DNA from: Prevotellamassilia timonensis
GTDB lineage: Bacteria; Bacteroidota; Bacteroidia; Bacteroidales; Bacteroidaceae
DNA: 64,000 bases
Assembly: GCF_900106785.1 (NCBI RefSeq)
Contig: NZ_LT629844.1
Location: 503,105 to 567,104 of the forward strand
Reading direction: 5' to 3'
Shown: positions 50,778 to 59,048 of the stretch, piece by piece
Layout of the letters: the number at the start of each line of letters is the position of its first letter
How positions within the stretch are numbered: position 1 is the stretch's first letter
Position numbers and translations under genes: made by a program
The notes under the pieces: generated by a model
Told to the model about the DNA's origin: nothing
The model's database searches: none
Seen by the model: only the letters and a program-made list of their open reading frames with translations

Positions 50778-51416
50778 ATGAACAAATACTATTTATTATT
50801 GGGGAAGGTGCTTGCTGAAGGCAAGACCCAACAGAACAAAAAAGGCAAGATAAAATACTTGCTCAACGAGCAGCTGATGCTCACACCGGCTGACCTGCTC
50901 GACATATTTGAGAGCCACGGCATAGCGAGGAAGAAACTGAAAGAAGAGCTGAAACTGTTTATGCAAGGAGAGCGCAATGTGGAACGATACCGTGAGGCAG
51001 GCATAGCATGGTGGGACTACTGCGGCCAGACATTGGTAAACAGCTACCCGACCTACATGGAGAAACTGCCACCACTTATTGAGCGCATCAACAAGGAGAA
51101 ACGCAACAGCAAAAACTATGTATTGTTTCTCGGAGCAACGGATGCAGAGAGCAACCAGGCACCGTGCCTGAGCCTTGTGCAGTTTCAAATAGAGGACGAT
51201 GCATTGGTTGTGTCGGCATATCAGCGCAGCTCCGATGCAAACCTCGGACTGCCTTCAGACATTTACCACCTTTATCTGATGGCTCGACAGATAGACTTGC
51301 CGCTAAAGTCTATCACGCTGAACCTGGCGAATGTACACATCTATGAAAACAACATAAAGCCCACTGAACGACTTCTCGCTGGTGAGGATAATATAAAATT
51401 TGAACTGAACGTATGA
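50778..51416 (+). CDS. Thymidylate synthase-family enzyme, predicted to act on dCMP
   Basis: 212 aa, alignable by eye with thymidylate synthase over its length. Shared features: ELKLFMQGERN (TS Glu58 region), WWDYC (TS Trp80 region), the catalytic Cys in QAPCLSLVQF, the phosphate-binding YQRSSDANLGLP and the His/Tyr pair in NVHIYENN. The TS residue Asn177 (GLPFNI) is Asp here (GLPSDI); Asp at this position is the known mark of dCMP hydroxymethylases. It may therefore make 5-methyl- or 5-hydroxymethyl-dCMP for modified phage DNA. Its last 4 nt overlap the methylase gene. Confidence 0.75.
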   Translation: MNKYYLLLGKVLAEGKTQQNKKGKIKYLLNEQLMLTPADLLDIFESHGIARKKLKEELKLFMQGERNVERYREAGIAWWDYCGQTLVNSYPTYMEKLPPLIERINKEKRNSKNYVLFLGATDAESNQAPCLSLVQFQIEDDALVVSAYQRSSDANLGLPSDIYHLYLMARQIDLPLKSITLNLANVHIYENNIKPTERLLAGEDNIKFELNV

Positions 51417-52252
51417 GAGGGAAAATGCACATGGCAGCACCTCTGCCTTTTGTCGGACAGAAGCGCATGTTTGCAAAGGAGTATATCAAGATTCTGCCCC
51501 AGTTCAACGACAAAACAGTGTTTGTGGATTTGTTCGGTGGCAGCGGTTTGCTGTCCCATATAACGAAGCATTTGCGCCCAGAGGCAACTGTGGTATATAA
51601 CGACTACGACAACTACCGCGAGAGATTGGCACATATACGTCCGACAAATACGCTGCTCGCTGATTTGCGAGAGATAGTTGGCAATACGCCAAAGCACAAG
51701 CGGATAGATGGTGTGATGCGTGAGAAGATGTTTGAACGTTTGAGACATGAGGAGCAAACGGTGGGCTATATTGATTTTATAACCATCTCGGCATCGGTGA
51801 TGTTCTCGATGAAGTACGAACTGAGCATCGAGGAAATGGAGAAGCAGACATTATACAATAATATCCGAAAGAACGACTACCCGACAAGTGAGGACTATCT
51901 GGAAGGTTTGACGATTGAATCATGTGACTATCGTGAACTATACGAAAAATATAAAGACGAGCCGAATGTGGTGTTTATAGTGGACCCTCCTTATTTGTCC
52001 ACAGAGGTCGGAACATACAAAATGTACTGGCATTTGTCTGACTATCTCGATGTGTTGAATGTGCTCAAAGGAAAGCCGTTTGTTTATTTTACATCAGATA
52101 AGTCGTCTATCATTGAGCTTTGTGAATGGTTAGGCAAGAATAAAACGCTCGGCAATCCGTTCGAAGGTTGTAAGCGTTTCGAGTTCAATGCGCATGTGAA
52201 CTATGACGCAGATTACAAAGATATGATGCTCGTGAAGTCTAATGCCGCATAA
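51413..52252 (+). CDS. Dam-type (D12) adenine-N6 DNA methyltransferase
   Basis: 279 aa. Motif X PFVGQKRMF near the N-terminus, motif I VFVDLFGGSGLL near residue 39-50, motif IV VDPPYL near 182-187, in the order of the D12 class that includes Dam and T4 Dam. It methylates adenine in a short site; the site cannot be read. It overlaps the thymidylate-synthase-like gene by 4 nt. As the rightmost gene it occupies the place of mom in Mu, whose product protects phage DNA from restriction. Confidence 0.88.
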   Translation: MRGKMHMAAPLPFVGQKRMFAKEYIKILPQFNDKTVFVDLFGGSGLLSHITKHLRPEATVVYNDYDNYRERLAHIRPTNTLLADLREIVGNTPKHKRIDGVMREKMFERLRHEEQTVGYIDFITISASVMFSMKYELSIEEMEKQTLYNNIRKNDYPTSEDYLEGLTIESCDYRELYEKYKDEPNVVFIVDPPYLSTEVGTYKMYWHLSDYLDVLNVLKGKPFVYFTSDKSSIIELCEWLGKNKTLGNPFEGCKRFEFNAHVNYDADYKDMMLVKSNAA

Positions 52253-52300
52253 TTTGAACCTCGTTTGAACACTGTTTGTCCGCCGTTCAAAAACTATAAA

Positions 52301-52327
52301 AGCAGCCCGTTTTGGACTGCTTTTTTG
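52301..52327 (+). terminator. Terminator at the right end of the prophage
   Basis: AGCAG(CC) pairs with (GG)..CTGCT around a GTTTT loop, followed by six T. It begins 48 nt after the methylase stop and closes the late transcript. Confidence 0.85.
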
Positions 52328-52362
52328 TTGTTTTAAAGTGTCGTGTGCGCGAATTTTTTTGC

Positions 52363-52422
52363 ACGTTTCGTTTTTCCCGATTTTTGCACGTTTCGTTTTT
52401 CAAATCGAGCACATTTCGTTTT
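52363..52422 (-). promoter_or_regulatory. Right-end transposase-binding-type sites (three)
   Basis: ACGTTTCGTTTT at 52363-52374 and 52388-52399, and ACATTTCGTTTT at 52411-52422, all inverted relative to the left-end sites and spaced 23-25 nt. The outermost is 10 nt from the terminus. This is the arrangement expected of a Mu attR. Confidence 0.8.
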
Positions 52423-52432
52423 GCCGGATTTA

Positions 52433-52508
52433 CGTGGTGCTAAAGCACGCTGCACGAGCAAAAAAATCCGTGCGATCGGTGTGATCCGTGAGTATAATAT
52501 CAGAATGG
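52433..52508. repeat. Remaining right arm of the host palindromic element
   Basis: CGTGGTGCTAAAGCACG..., complementary to 17792-17863 with a few differences. It restores the interrupted host palindrome. CGTG at 52433-52436 duplicates 18049-18052. Confidence 0.85.
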
Positions 52509-52512
52509 TTTA

Positions 52513-52848
52513 TAAGATAGGCTGCACCTCAGCAGTGTAAAATGAAAAAAAGTATTCTTTCATTTTGCGCTGCATTCGGTTTGCACTATCTTTTGATAAG
52601 ATAGGCTGCACCTCAGCAGTGTAAAATGAAAAAAAGTATTCTTTCATTTTGCACTGCATTCGGTTTGCACTATCTTTTGATAAGATAGGCTGCACCTCAG
52701 CAGTGTAAAATGAAAAAAAGTATTCTTTCATTTTGCACTGCATTCGGTTTGCACTATCTTTTGATAAGATAGGCTGCACCTCAGCAGTGCAAAATGAAAA
52801 AAAACTTTCTTTCATTTTGCACTGCATTCGGTTTGCACTATCTTTGTA
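52513..52848 (+). repeat. 84-bp tandem repeat, four copies, ending in a promoter
   Basis: Units begin at 52513, 52597, 52681 and 52765 (TAAGATAGGCTGCACCTCAG). Each contains a 15-bp hairpin (CAGTG.AAAATGAAA and its complement) and a promoter-like end. The first three end TATCTTTTGA with one T too many for TAnnTTTG; only the fourth ends TATCTTTG. Confidence 0.9.
52816..52846 (+). promoter_or_regulatory. Promoter of the small outer-membrane protein gene
   Basis: TTTG at 52816-52819, 19-nt spacer, TATCTTTG at 52839-52846, inside the last 84-bp unit and 22 nt before the ATG at 52869. Confidence 0.7.
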
Positions 52849-52868
52849 CACAAACAAAATATACGTAT

Positions 52869-53345
52869 ATGAAGAAATTGTTTATCATGCTCGCACTGGC
52901 TGTGGGCACACTGTCGGCTCATGCACAATTTGCAAAAGGTACAAAGTATGTGGGCGCCTCAATATCGGGTATTGGTTTGTCTTACAGTTCAAACCAAAAG
53001 TTCCGATTCGGACTTGATGCAACGGCAGGCTATTTCTTGGCAGACTGCTTTATGCTGCGTGGCAATGTGAGCTATGACCACACCAAGGAAATTAACGATG
53101 TGAGTGTGGGCGCTGGTGCACGTTACTACTTTGACCAATGTGGTGTGTTCCTTGGTGCCGGAGCAGAATATGTGCACTATACACCAAGTTCTAACGATGT
53201 GCAAATTCCGGTGGAGATTGGCTATGCCTTCTTTGTCAACCGCTATATTACCATCGAGCCTTCGGTGTACTATAAAATGTCGCTCGACTCTTTCTCAGAA
53301 AAGAGCACCGTGGGCGCACGCATAGGATTGGGTTTCTACTTTTAA
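52869..53345 (+). CDS. Small outer-membrane beta-barrel protein
   Basis: 158 aa. Signal peptide MKKLFIMLALAVGTLSAHAQ, then eight amphipathic strands typical of OmpW/OmpX-sized barrels, ending in GLGFYF with C-terminal Phe. The start at 52869 is set by the signal peptide and the promoter; the longer frame includes repeat DNA. The function is unknown; small barrels of this kind serve in adhesion, stress resistance or transport. Confidence 0.8.
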   Translation: MKKLFIMLALAVGTLSAHAQFAKGTKYVGASISGIGLSYSSNQKFRFGLDATAGYFLADCFMLRGNVSYDHTKEINDVSVGAGARYYFDQCGVFLGAGAEYVHYTPSSNDVQIPVEIGYAFFVNRYITIEPSVYYKMSLDSFSEKSTVGARIGLGFYF

Positions 53346-53494
53346 GGAACAGTAAAGCAAGACGTTTAACTAAATTATGTTTTGGATCCAGCCCGCCCAG
53401 GTTAAATCCGAAACTTCAGTGACTAATATAATTGTTGGCGTAATAGGGAGCTGACTTGTCAGCTATTCTTGCCAACATGTTGATATTATATATA

Positions 53495-54547
53495 ATGACA
53501 GAAATAGCAACTTTGGGAGAGTTTGGCCTGATAGACCACTTGACCGAAGGACTTAAAATGCAGAATGCCTCGACACTGCGCGGTGTGGGCGATGACTGTG
53601 CTGTGTTGCAGTATAGCACCGACCCCGCCGACAACCGACGTGTGCTCGTGACTACGGACATGCTGATGGAGGGCATTCATTTTGATTTGACTTACACCCC
53701 GCTCAAGCATCTGGGTTATAAGGCTGCTATGGTGAACCTGTCGGACGTGTATGCCATGAACGGCACACCGCGGCAGTTGCTGGTGAGCCTGGCTGTAGGT
53801 CGGCGCTTCAAGTTGGAGCACGTTGAGGAACTGTATGCCGGCATTCGTTTGGCATGCGAGCGTCATGGCGTGGATATTGTGGGGGGCGACACGACGTCTT
53901 CTCTCACAGGACTGGCCATCAGCATTACTTGTATTGGTGAGGCCAAGGCCGAGGATATCGTGTATCGCTCGGGAGCAAAGGACACTGATTTGCTCTGTGT
54001 GAGCGGTAACTTGGGTGCAGCTTACCTCGGATTGCAGTTGATGGAGCGCGAAAAACGCATATTCGAGTCGCAGAAAGGTAATGCCGAAACGGCTGCACAA
54101 CCCGACTTTGCAGGACGTGAGTATTTGATAGAGCGCTTTTTGAAGCCTGAGGCTCGTCGCGATGTGATTGAACACTTGCGTGAGGCTGGCATACATCCCA
54201 CGTCGATGATGGACATAAGTGACGGCCTGTCATCTGAGGCCATGCACATTTGCAAGCAGAGTCATACGGGATGCCGCATTTACGAGGAACGCATACCTAT
54301 CGACTATCAAACTGCCGTGGCTGCCGAGGAGTTTAACATGAATGTGTACACGGCCGCATTGAATGGTGGCGAGGATTATGAATTGCTGTTTACTGTGCCA
54401 TTGACCGGACACGAGCGCGTCTCGCAAATTGAGGGCGTGAAGGTTATCGGACACATGACAAAGCCCGAACTGGGTAACAAACTCGTGACACGCGACGGCA
54501 ATGAGTTTGACCTCAAAGCACAAGGGTGGAACCCCTTGGCAGAATAA
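53495..54547 (+). CDS. thiL: Thiamine-monophosphate kinase
   Basis: 350 aa. It phosphorylates thiamine monophosphate to thiamine diphosphate. Family motifs: RGVGDDCAVL (metal-binding Asp pair), TTDMLMEGIHFDL, MVNLSDVYAMNGTP, DIVGGDTTSS and MDISDGLSSE. The start at 53495 (MTEIATLGEFGLID) matches the family N-terminus and drops a 13-residue extension. The gap before it carries a lone TAAATCCGAAACT repeat end near 53403. Confidence 0.93.
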   Translation: MTEIATLGEFGLIDHLTEGLKMQNASTLRGVGDDCAVLQYSTDPADNRRVLVTTDMLMEGIHFDLTYTPLKHLGYKAAMVNLSDVYAMNGTPRQLLVSLAVGRRFKLEHVEELYAGIRLACERHGVDIVGGDTTSSLTGLAISITCIGEAKAEDIVYRSGAKDTDLLCVSGNLGAAYLGLQLMEREKRIFESQKGNAETAAQPDFAGREYLIERFLKPEARRDVIEHLREAGIHPTSMMDISDGLSSEAMHICKQSHTGCRIYEERIPIDYQTAVAAEEFNMNVYTAALNGGEDYELLFTVPLTGHERVSQIEGVKVIGHMTKPELGNKLVTRDGNEFDLKAQGWNPLAE

Positions 54548-54676
54548 AAGGCTGACGGGGTGGCCAGACAGCTTGTCAACTGACTCCGACAATATATCTG
54601 TAATTCAACTTTCAGACCATACCCGTCTAAATCCGAAACTCGAATTTGTAACTTACTAAATACTAAATAAAGAATT

Positions 54677-55090
54677 ATGAAGAGATTATTATATGTTATT
54701 CCTGCCACCATGCTGCTGTTGGCATCGTGCGCCACACAAAAGTCAACGTATGCCATCGGAGGCGAATGGAGTGTGACAAATATCGGCGGGCGCGCTATTA
54801 CGCCCAGCGATGAAACGCCTTTCCTGGGTTTTGACCTTAACGAGGGAAATATTTATGGCTTTACGGGCTGCAACCGACTTACGGGTTCAATGAATTTGAA
54901 AAAGTTTGCGGCTGGCAAACCCGACTTCTCGCACATGGGCATGACGCGTATGCTCTGCCCCGACGATACCTACGAAAGCGACTTTATGGCTGCACTCGAC
55001 AAGGTGCGCACATCGGAGGTGAACGGCAATGAAATGCTGCTCAAAGATGCCCACGGCAAGACGCTTATCACGCTCACGAAAAAGAAATAA
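54677..55090 (+). CDS. META-domain (HslJ-like) lipoprotein
   Basis: 137 aa. Lipoprotein signal with lipobox LLLASC (Cys at about residue 18), then one META domain: GEWSVTNIGGRAI, LGFDLNEGNIYGFTGCNRLTGSM and KDAHGKTLITL at the end. HslJ-type proteins are linked to heat and drug stress in Escherichia coli. The gap before it again holds a TAAATCCGAAACT repeat end near 54627. Confidence 0.85.
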   Translation: MKRLLYVIPATMLLLASCATQKSTYAIGGEWSVTNIGGRAITPSDETPFLGFDLNEGNIYGFTGCNRLTGSMNLKKFAAGKPDFSHMGMTRMLCPDDTYESDFMAALDKVRTSEVNGNEMLLKDAHGKTLITLTKKK

Positions 55091-55116
55091 AACAACGCCT
55101 AAACCCCTACAACATA

Positions 55117-56811
55117 GTGGCTACAGTAGACGATAAAAAAATCATTTTCTCGATGGTCGGTTTGTCAAAGACCATCAAGCAGAACAACAAACAGGTACTT
55201 AAAAACATTTACCTCAGTTTCTTTTATGGTGCCAAAATTGGTATCATAGGTCTTAATGGTGCCGGTAAGTCAACCCTTATGAAGATTATTGCCGGACTGG
55301 ACAACGACTACCAGGGCGAGGTGGTATTCTCGCCGGGCTATTCGGTTGGCTATTTGCCGCAGGACCCCCATCTTGACGATAACAAGACGGTGAAGGAAAT
55401 TGTACAGGAAGGTGTGCAGAATGTGGTAGACGCCTTGGCCGAGTATGAGGAGATTAACCAAAAGTTTGGTTTGCCCGAGTACTACGAGAATGAGGACAAG
55501 ATGAATGCTTTGTTTGCCCGTCAGGGCGAGTTGCAGGACATTCTTGACGCCACCGATGCGTGGAACCTCGACAGCCGTTTGGAACGTGCCATGGACGCAT
55601 TGCGCCTGCCGCCTGCTGACTGGAAGGCTGAACACCTGTCGGGAGGTGAACGCCGCCGCGTGGCATTGTGCCGCCTCTTGTTGCAAAAGCCTGATGTGCT
55701 GTTGCTCGATGAACCGACCAACCACCTTGACGCGGAGAGCATCGACTGGTTGGAACAGCACTTGAACCAGTATGAGGGCACGGTGATAGCCGTTACACAC
55801 GACCGCTACTTCCTTGACGATGTGGCTGGCTGGATTTTGGAACTTGACCGTGGTGAGGGCATACCCTGGAAGGGCAACTACTCGTCGTGGCTCGAGCAAA
55901 AGAGCAAGCGCATGGAGCAGGAGGAGAAGGTGGCAAGCAAGCGCCGCAAAACGTTGGAACGCGAACTTGAATGGGTGCGCATGGCCCCCAAGGCACGTCA
56001 GGCTAAGGGTAAAGCGCGTTTGAACTCTTACGACAAACTGCTGAATGAAGACGTAAAGGAGAAGGAACAGAAGTTGGAGATATTCATACCTAACGGACCG
56101 CGACTTGGCAACAAGGTGATTGAGGCGCATGGTGTGTCGAAGGCTTTTGGCGACAAGGTGCTTTACAAAAACCTTGACTTTACGCTTCCTCCCGCTGGCA
56201 TTGTGGGCGTGATTGGTCCTAATGGTGTGGGTAAAACTACGCTGTTCCGCCTTATCATGGGCTTGGACACCCCCGACAGCGGTACATTTGAAATGGGCGA
56301 GACCGTAAAATTGGCATACGTTGACCAGCAGCACACCGACATTGATCCCGACAAGAGTGTGTATGAGGTGATAAGCGGTGGCAGCGAACTGATGCGTATG
56401 GGCGGTCGCGACATCAACGCGCGTGCTTACCTGAGCCGTTTCAACTTTGCTGGAGCCGACCAGGAGAAGAAGTGTGGCGTGCTTTCGGGCGGTGAGCGTA
56501 ACCGTTTGCAACTGGCCCTTGCCCTGAAGCAAGAGGGCAATGTGTTGTTGCTCGATGAGCCAACCAACGACATTGATGTCAACACGCTGCGTGCCCTGGA
56601 GGAGGGCTTGGAAGCCTTTGCCGGTTGTGCGGTGGTTATCAGCCACGACCGTTGGTTCCTCGACCGTATTTGTACGCACATATTGGCCTTTGAGGGTGAT
56701 GGCAATGTGTTCTTCTTCGAAGGTTCGTACACAGACTATGAGGTGAACAAGGCCAAACGCCTTGGACTTGAAGAACCCAAGCGCATTCGCTACCGCAAGC
56801 TCGATGATTGA
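55117..56811 (+). CDS. ettA: ABC-F ATPase, energy-dependent translational throttle EttA
   Basis: 564 aa, the usual length of EttA. Two ABC domains: GLNGAGKST (about residue 48-56), LSGGERRR and LLLDEPTNHLD; then GPNGVGKTT, LSGGERNR and LLLDEPTNDID. The linker region RKTLERELEWVRMAPKARQAKGKARL is the arm that contacts tRNA in EttA. It binds the ribosomal E site and couples initiation to ATP level. A GTG start at 55117 is used because the conserved N-terminus begins there, 26 nt after the META gene. Confidence 0.93.
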   Translation: MATVDDKKIIFSMVGLSKTIKQNNKQVLKNIYLSFFYGAKIGIIGLNGAGKSTLMKIIAGLDNDYQGEVVFSPGYSVGYLPQDPHLDDNKTVKEIVQEGVQNVVDALAEYEEINQKFGLPEYYENEDKMNALFARQGELQDILDATDAWNLDSRLERAMDALRLPPADWKAEHLSGGERRRVALCRLLLQKPDVLLLDEPTNHLDAESIDWLEQHLNQYEGTVIAVTHDRYFLDDVAGWILELDRGEGIPWKGNYSSWLEQKSKRMEQEEKVASKRRKTLERELEWVRMAPKARQAKGKARLNSYDKLLNEDVKEKEQKLEIFIPNGPRLGNKVIEAHGVSKAFGDKVLYKNLDFTLPPAGIVGVIGPNGVGKTTLFRLIMGLDTPDSGTFEMGETVKLAYVDQQHTDIDPDKSVYEVISGGSELMRMGGRDINARAYLSRFNFAGADQEKKCGVLSGGERNRLQLALALKQEGNVLLLDEPTNDIDVNTLRALEEGLEAFAGCAVVISHDRWFLDRICTHILAFEGDGNVFFFEGSYTDYEVNKAKRLGLEEPKRIRYRKLDD

Positions 56812-56851
56812 CGGCATGGCGCTTTGTTGATATATAAATTGCAATAAAAGA

Positions 56852-56896
56852 AAGGACAGGATAGACGCATGTACAGCAAGCGTTAATCCTGTCCTT
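56852..56896 (+). terminator. Terminator after ettA
   Basis: AAGGACAGGAT (56852-56862) and ATCCTGTCCTT (56886-56896), followed by CTTTTG. It begins 41 nt after the stop. Confidence 0.85.
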
Positions 56897-57001
56897 CTTT
56901 TGTCCTGACTTCGCCACTTTTCTGCGCCATTGAATGACGCGTATTGATATTGGGTGACGCATTAACGAAGTCTGAAAAAACGCTACCACTAAACGCAAGC
57001 A

Positions 57002-57166
57002 CTAATGGGGGCGACGCGTCCCGCGTCGGGATTTTTAAGGCAAAGGCTCACAGACATGAGTGTAATTCGTGCTGTCTGTGAGCCTTTGTTTAGTATATAA
57101 GCATTGCATTTTCACGCGGGATGAGGCTGCTGAAAAAACCGACGCGGGACGCGTCGCCCCCATTAG
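57002..57166. mobile_element. MITE-like element, CTAATGGGGG family, copy B
   Basis: Perfect 28-bp terminal inverted repeats (57002-57029 and 57139-57166, starting CTAATGGGGGCGACGCGTCC). Inside is a perfect 15-bp hairpin (CAAAGGCTCACAGAC at 57041-57055, complement at 57074-57088). The right flank, 57171-57240, holds degenerate repeats of GCGTTTTGTGGTA, related to the 13-bp repeat at 17603. No coding capacity. Confidence 0.8.
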
Positions 57167-57283
57167 TGATAGCGTTTGGTGCTTGCGTTTGGTGGCAGCG
57201 TCTTGTGCTTGCGTTTTGTGGTAGCATTTTGTGGTAGCGGTACCTTTACCATACTACAAAAACTTTACTTGCCGAGTATCTTA

Positions 57284-57626
57284 CATCTTACACTAATACA
57301 TCGTAAATTATTGATTATCAGCACTTTGACTAGTGTAAGATGATGTCAATGCCACCTACACGCAACCTACACACCCCACACGCTGCCACACGGCACAAGT
57401 ACGGGAGGGTGATATCACAACATAGGGGAACAGAAAAGTCTGTTGCTCCGACAGATTTTCCTACGTCCCTGTGGCGTAAACCCCACCGCATACGACAAAA
57501 CCGGCTGCGAGGCGGCGGGGTGGGGTGTGTAAGATGTATGCAAGGGAGTGTAAGATACTTTGAAATCATCTTACACTCTTGAAACCTCTGTGTGTCAACT
57601 TGTTATGTGTAAAAAGTGTAAGATGG
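57284..57626. repeat. Iteron-like repeats AGTGTAAGATG, six copies
   Basis: Copies at 57284-57294 (minus), 57332-57342, 57526-57536, 57547-57557, 57567-57577 (minus) and 57616-57626. The middle three start 21 and 20 nt apart, two helical turns, and two of them form an inverted pair. They lie upstream of a replication-type ATPase gene. There is no gene in 56812-57780 apart from these repeats. Confidence 0.65.
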
Positions 57627-57683
57627 CAGTAAAAACACACGCACTCATTTATAAGTAGGTAGACGGGGAGGGAGCAAATATTT

Positions 57684-57737
57684 GTGTACAAATTGTACAC
57701 TTTTTTTGTTGGGTGCAATGCCTCGGTGTTACCTTTG
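57684..57737 (+). promoter_or_regulatory. Promoter and operator-like palindrome of the VapE-type gene
   Basis: A perfect 17-nt palindrome GTGTACAAATTGTACAC (57684-57700), then TTTG at 57705-57708, 21-nt spacer and TACCTTTG at 57730-57737. The palindrome just upstream of the -33 box suggests an activator or repressor site. Confidence 0.6.
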
Positions 57738-57780
57738 CAGCACTTTAATTCAACTTTACTTTTGTACTAAACCAAATTGT

Positions 57781-58860
57781 ATGATCATGAAACGAATGCT
57801 TAACAGAATGCTGCGCTATGCCGATGCCATTGTGAAACGTGGCGTTAACAAACTGATAGACGCTATCGGGCAAAGCGCGGAACCACAAACTAAAAACACT
57901 GAAACGCCCCAGCAAAAAAGCATGGGCAATGATATTAATTGCGCACCGCAAGCGACAGCCAGCACCACGAACTGCGGTCTGACCGAACAGGCCATCAGTC
58001 TTATGGACGAACTGTGCGACATGCGCTATAATGTGCTTGACCGCACGCCCGAAGTGCAACGGCGCGACCAGGCGGACAAAGGGCTTGTGCCCGTGAGCAA
58101 ACTGGTGCGCAACACGATGGTGATTGACTTGCACAAACGGGGCTGCATGGTGTGGAACAATGATGTGGACCGCATTGTGGAGTCGGCCTACATGCCGCAG
58201 TATCACCCATTCAGCGCTTATTTGCAGTCACTGCCCCAATGGGACGGTACCGACCGCGTGGGTCCACTGGCCGAACGGGTGAGCACCGACGCGCTGTGGC
58301 GCATGGTGTTTGGGCGCTGGCTGCGCTGCATGGTGGCTGGTTGGGTGCAGGCCGCAGCGGGCGGCGCAAGCACCTGCGGCAATGCCATGATACCGCTGTT
58401 GGTGAGTGAGGAGCAGGGTGTGCGCAAAAGTACGTTTTGCCGCATGTTGCTGCCTCCCGAACTGCGCAATTACTATACTGACAAGTTTGAGCTGGCCGGC
58501 GACGAGCGTCTTGAACTGGCGCTGTCGCGCTTTGCGCTTGTCAATCTTGACGAGTTTGACCGCTACAACAAGTTGCACAACGCCAAACTTAAGAATTTGG
58601 TGCAGCTTGGCACCATGCAGGCGCGCCGCCCCTATGCTGCCGGGTTCAGCAAAATGGCACGTGTGGCCTCGTTTATAGGTACCAGCAACAGGTTCGACCT
58701 GCTGACCGACCCTACGGGCAGCCGCCGTTTTTACTGCCAGGAGGTGAAGCACGTCATAGACTGTGACACGCCGCTCGACTATGCGCAACTTTATGCACAG
58801 TTGCTGCACGAGGTGCAAAGTGGTGAGATTACGTACTCAAGTTCTGAACCTTTTCGTTAA
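57781..58860 (+). CDS. VapE/VirE-type replication ATPase, apparently C-terminally truncated
   Basis: 359 aa. The core matches the virulence-associated E family: HPFSAYLQSLPQWDGTDRV, MIPLLVSEEQGVRKSTFCRML, FALVNLDEFDRYN and FIGTSNRFDLLTDPTGSRRF. The Walker A segment is changed: EQGVRKST instead of GxxGxGKST, so ATP binding may be impaired. The protein stops at SGEITYSSSEPFR, where homologues continue with another domain. The DNA after the stop carries a MITE-like end (near 58955), so the 3' part was probably lost by insertion or deletion. ATG 57787 is an alternative start. Confidence 0.7.
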   Translation: MIMKRMLNRMLRYADAIVKRGVNKLIDAIGQSAEPQTKNTETPQQKSMGNDINCAPQATASTTNCGLTEQAISLMDELCDMRYNVLDRTPEVQRRDQADKGLVPVSKLVRNTMVIDLHKRGCMVWNNDVDRIVESAYMPQYHPFSAYLQSLPQWDGTDRVGPLAERVSTDALWRMVFGRWLRCMVAGWVQAAAGGASTCGNAMIPLLVSEEQGVRKSTFCRMLLPPELRNYYTDKFELAGDERLELALSRFALVNLDEFDRYNKLHNAKLKNLVQLGTMQARRPYAAGFSKMARVASFIGTSNRFDLLTDPTGSRRFYCQEVKHVIDCDTPLDYAQLYAQLLHEVQSGEITYSSSEPFR

Positions 58861-59048
58861 GCCAGATGAGCAAAAGAGAGCTTGCTTTCATTTTGCCATG
58901 TCGAGAAAAGGTGCGCGAAAGCGAACGAAATACTGTACCAATTCATATCAACTAATTTTTAACACCTACTTATGTGCAAATCCCCAACAGAAGAATAGGG
59001 AGGTTACAAGAGCAAATGGTATCAGGTATTTTCGTGTTACGATTGATT

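Larger units (their letters stand above)
18053..52432. mobile_element. Mu-like transposable prophage, 34,380 bp
   Basis: The boundaries come from three agreeing signs. First, the interrupted host palindrome gives the pre-insertion sequence. Second, CGTG occurs directly before the left end (18049-18052) and directly after the right end (52433-52436), as a target duplication. Third, both ends begin TAA and carry the same site (AAAACGAAACGT left, AAAACGAAATGT right) at the same distance of 10 nt. Inside are MuA-, MuB-, GemA-, gp27-, gp28-, gp29-, F- and G-like genes and a full tail set. No sheath gene is seen, so a long non-contractile tail is inferred. All core genes look intact. Hankyphage-type Bacteroides phages are the closest known analogues by layout. 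Confidence 0.9.

Noticed and set aside
52513..52848. CRISPR array
   Set aside because: Units are 84 bp, directly joined, with no variable spacers and no cas genes nearby.
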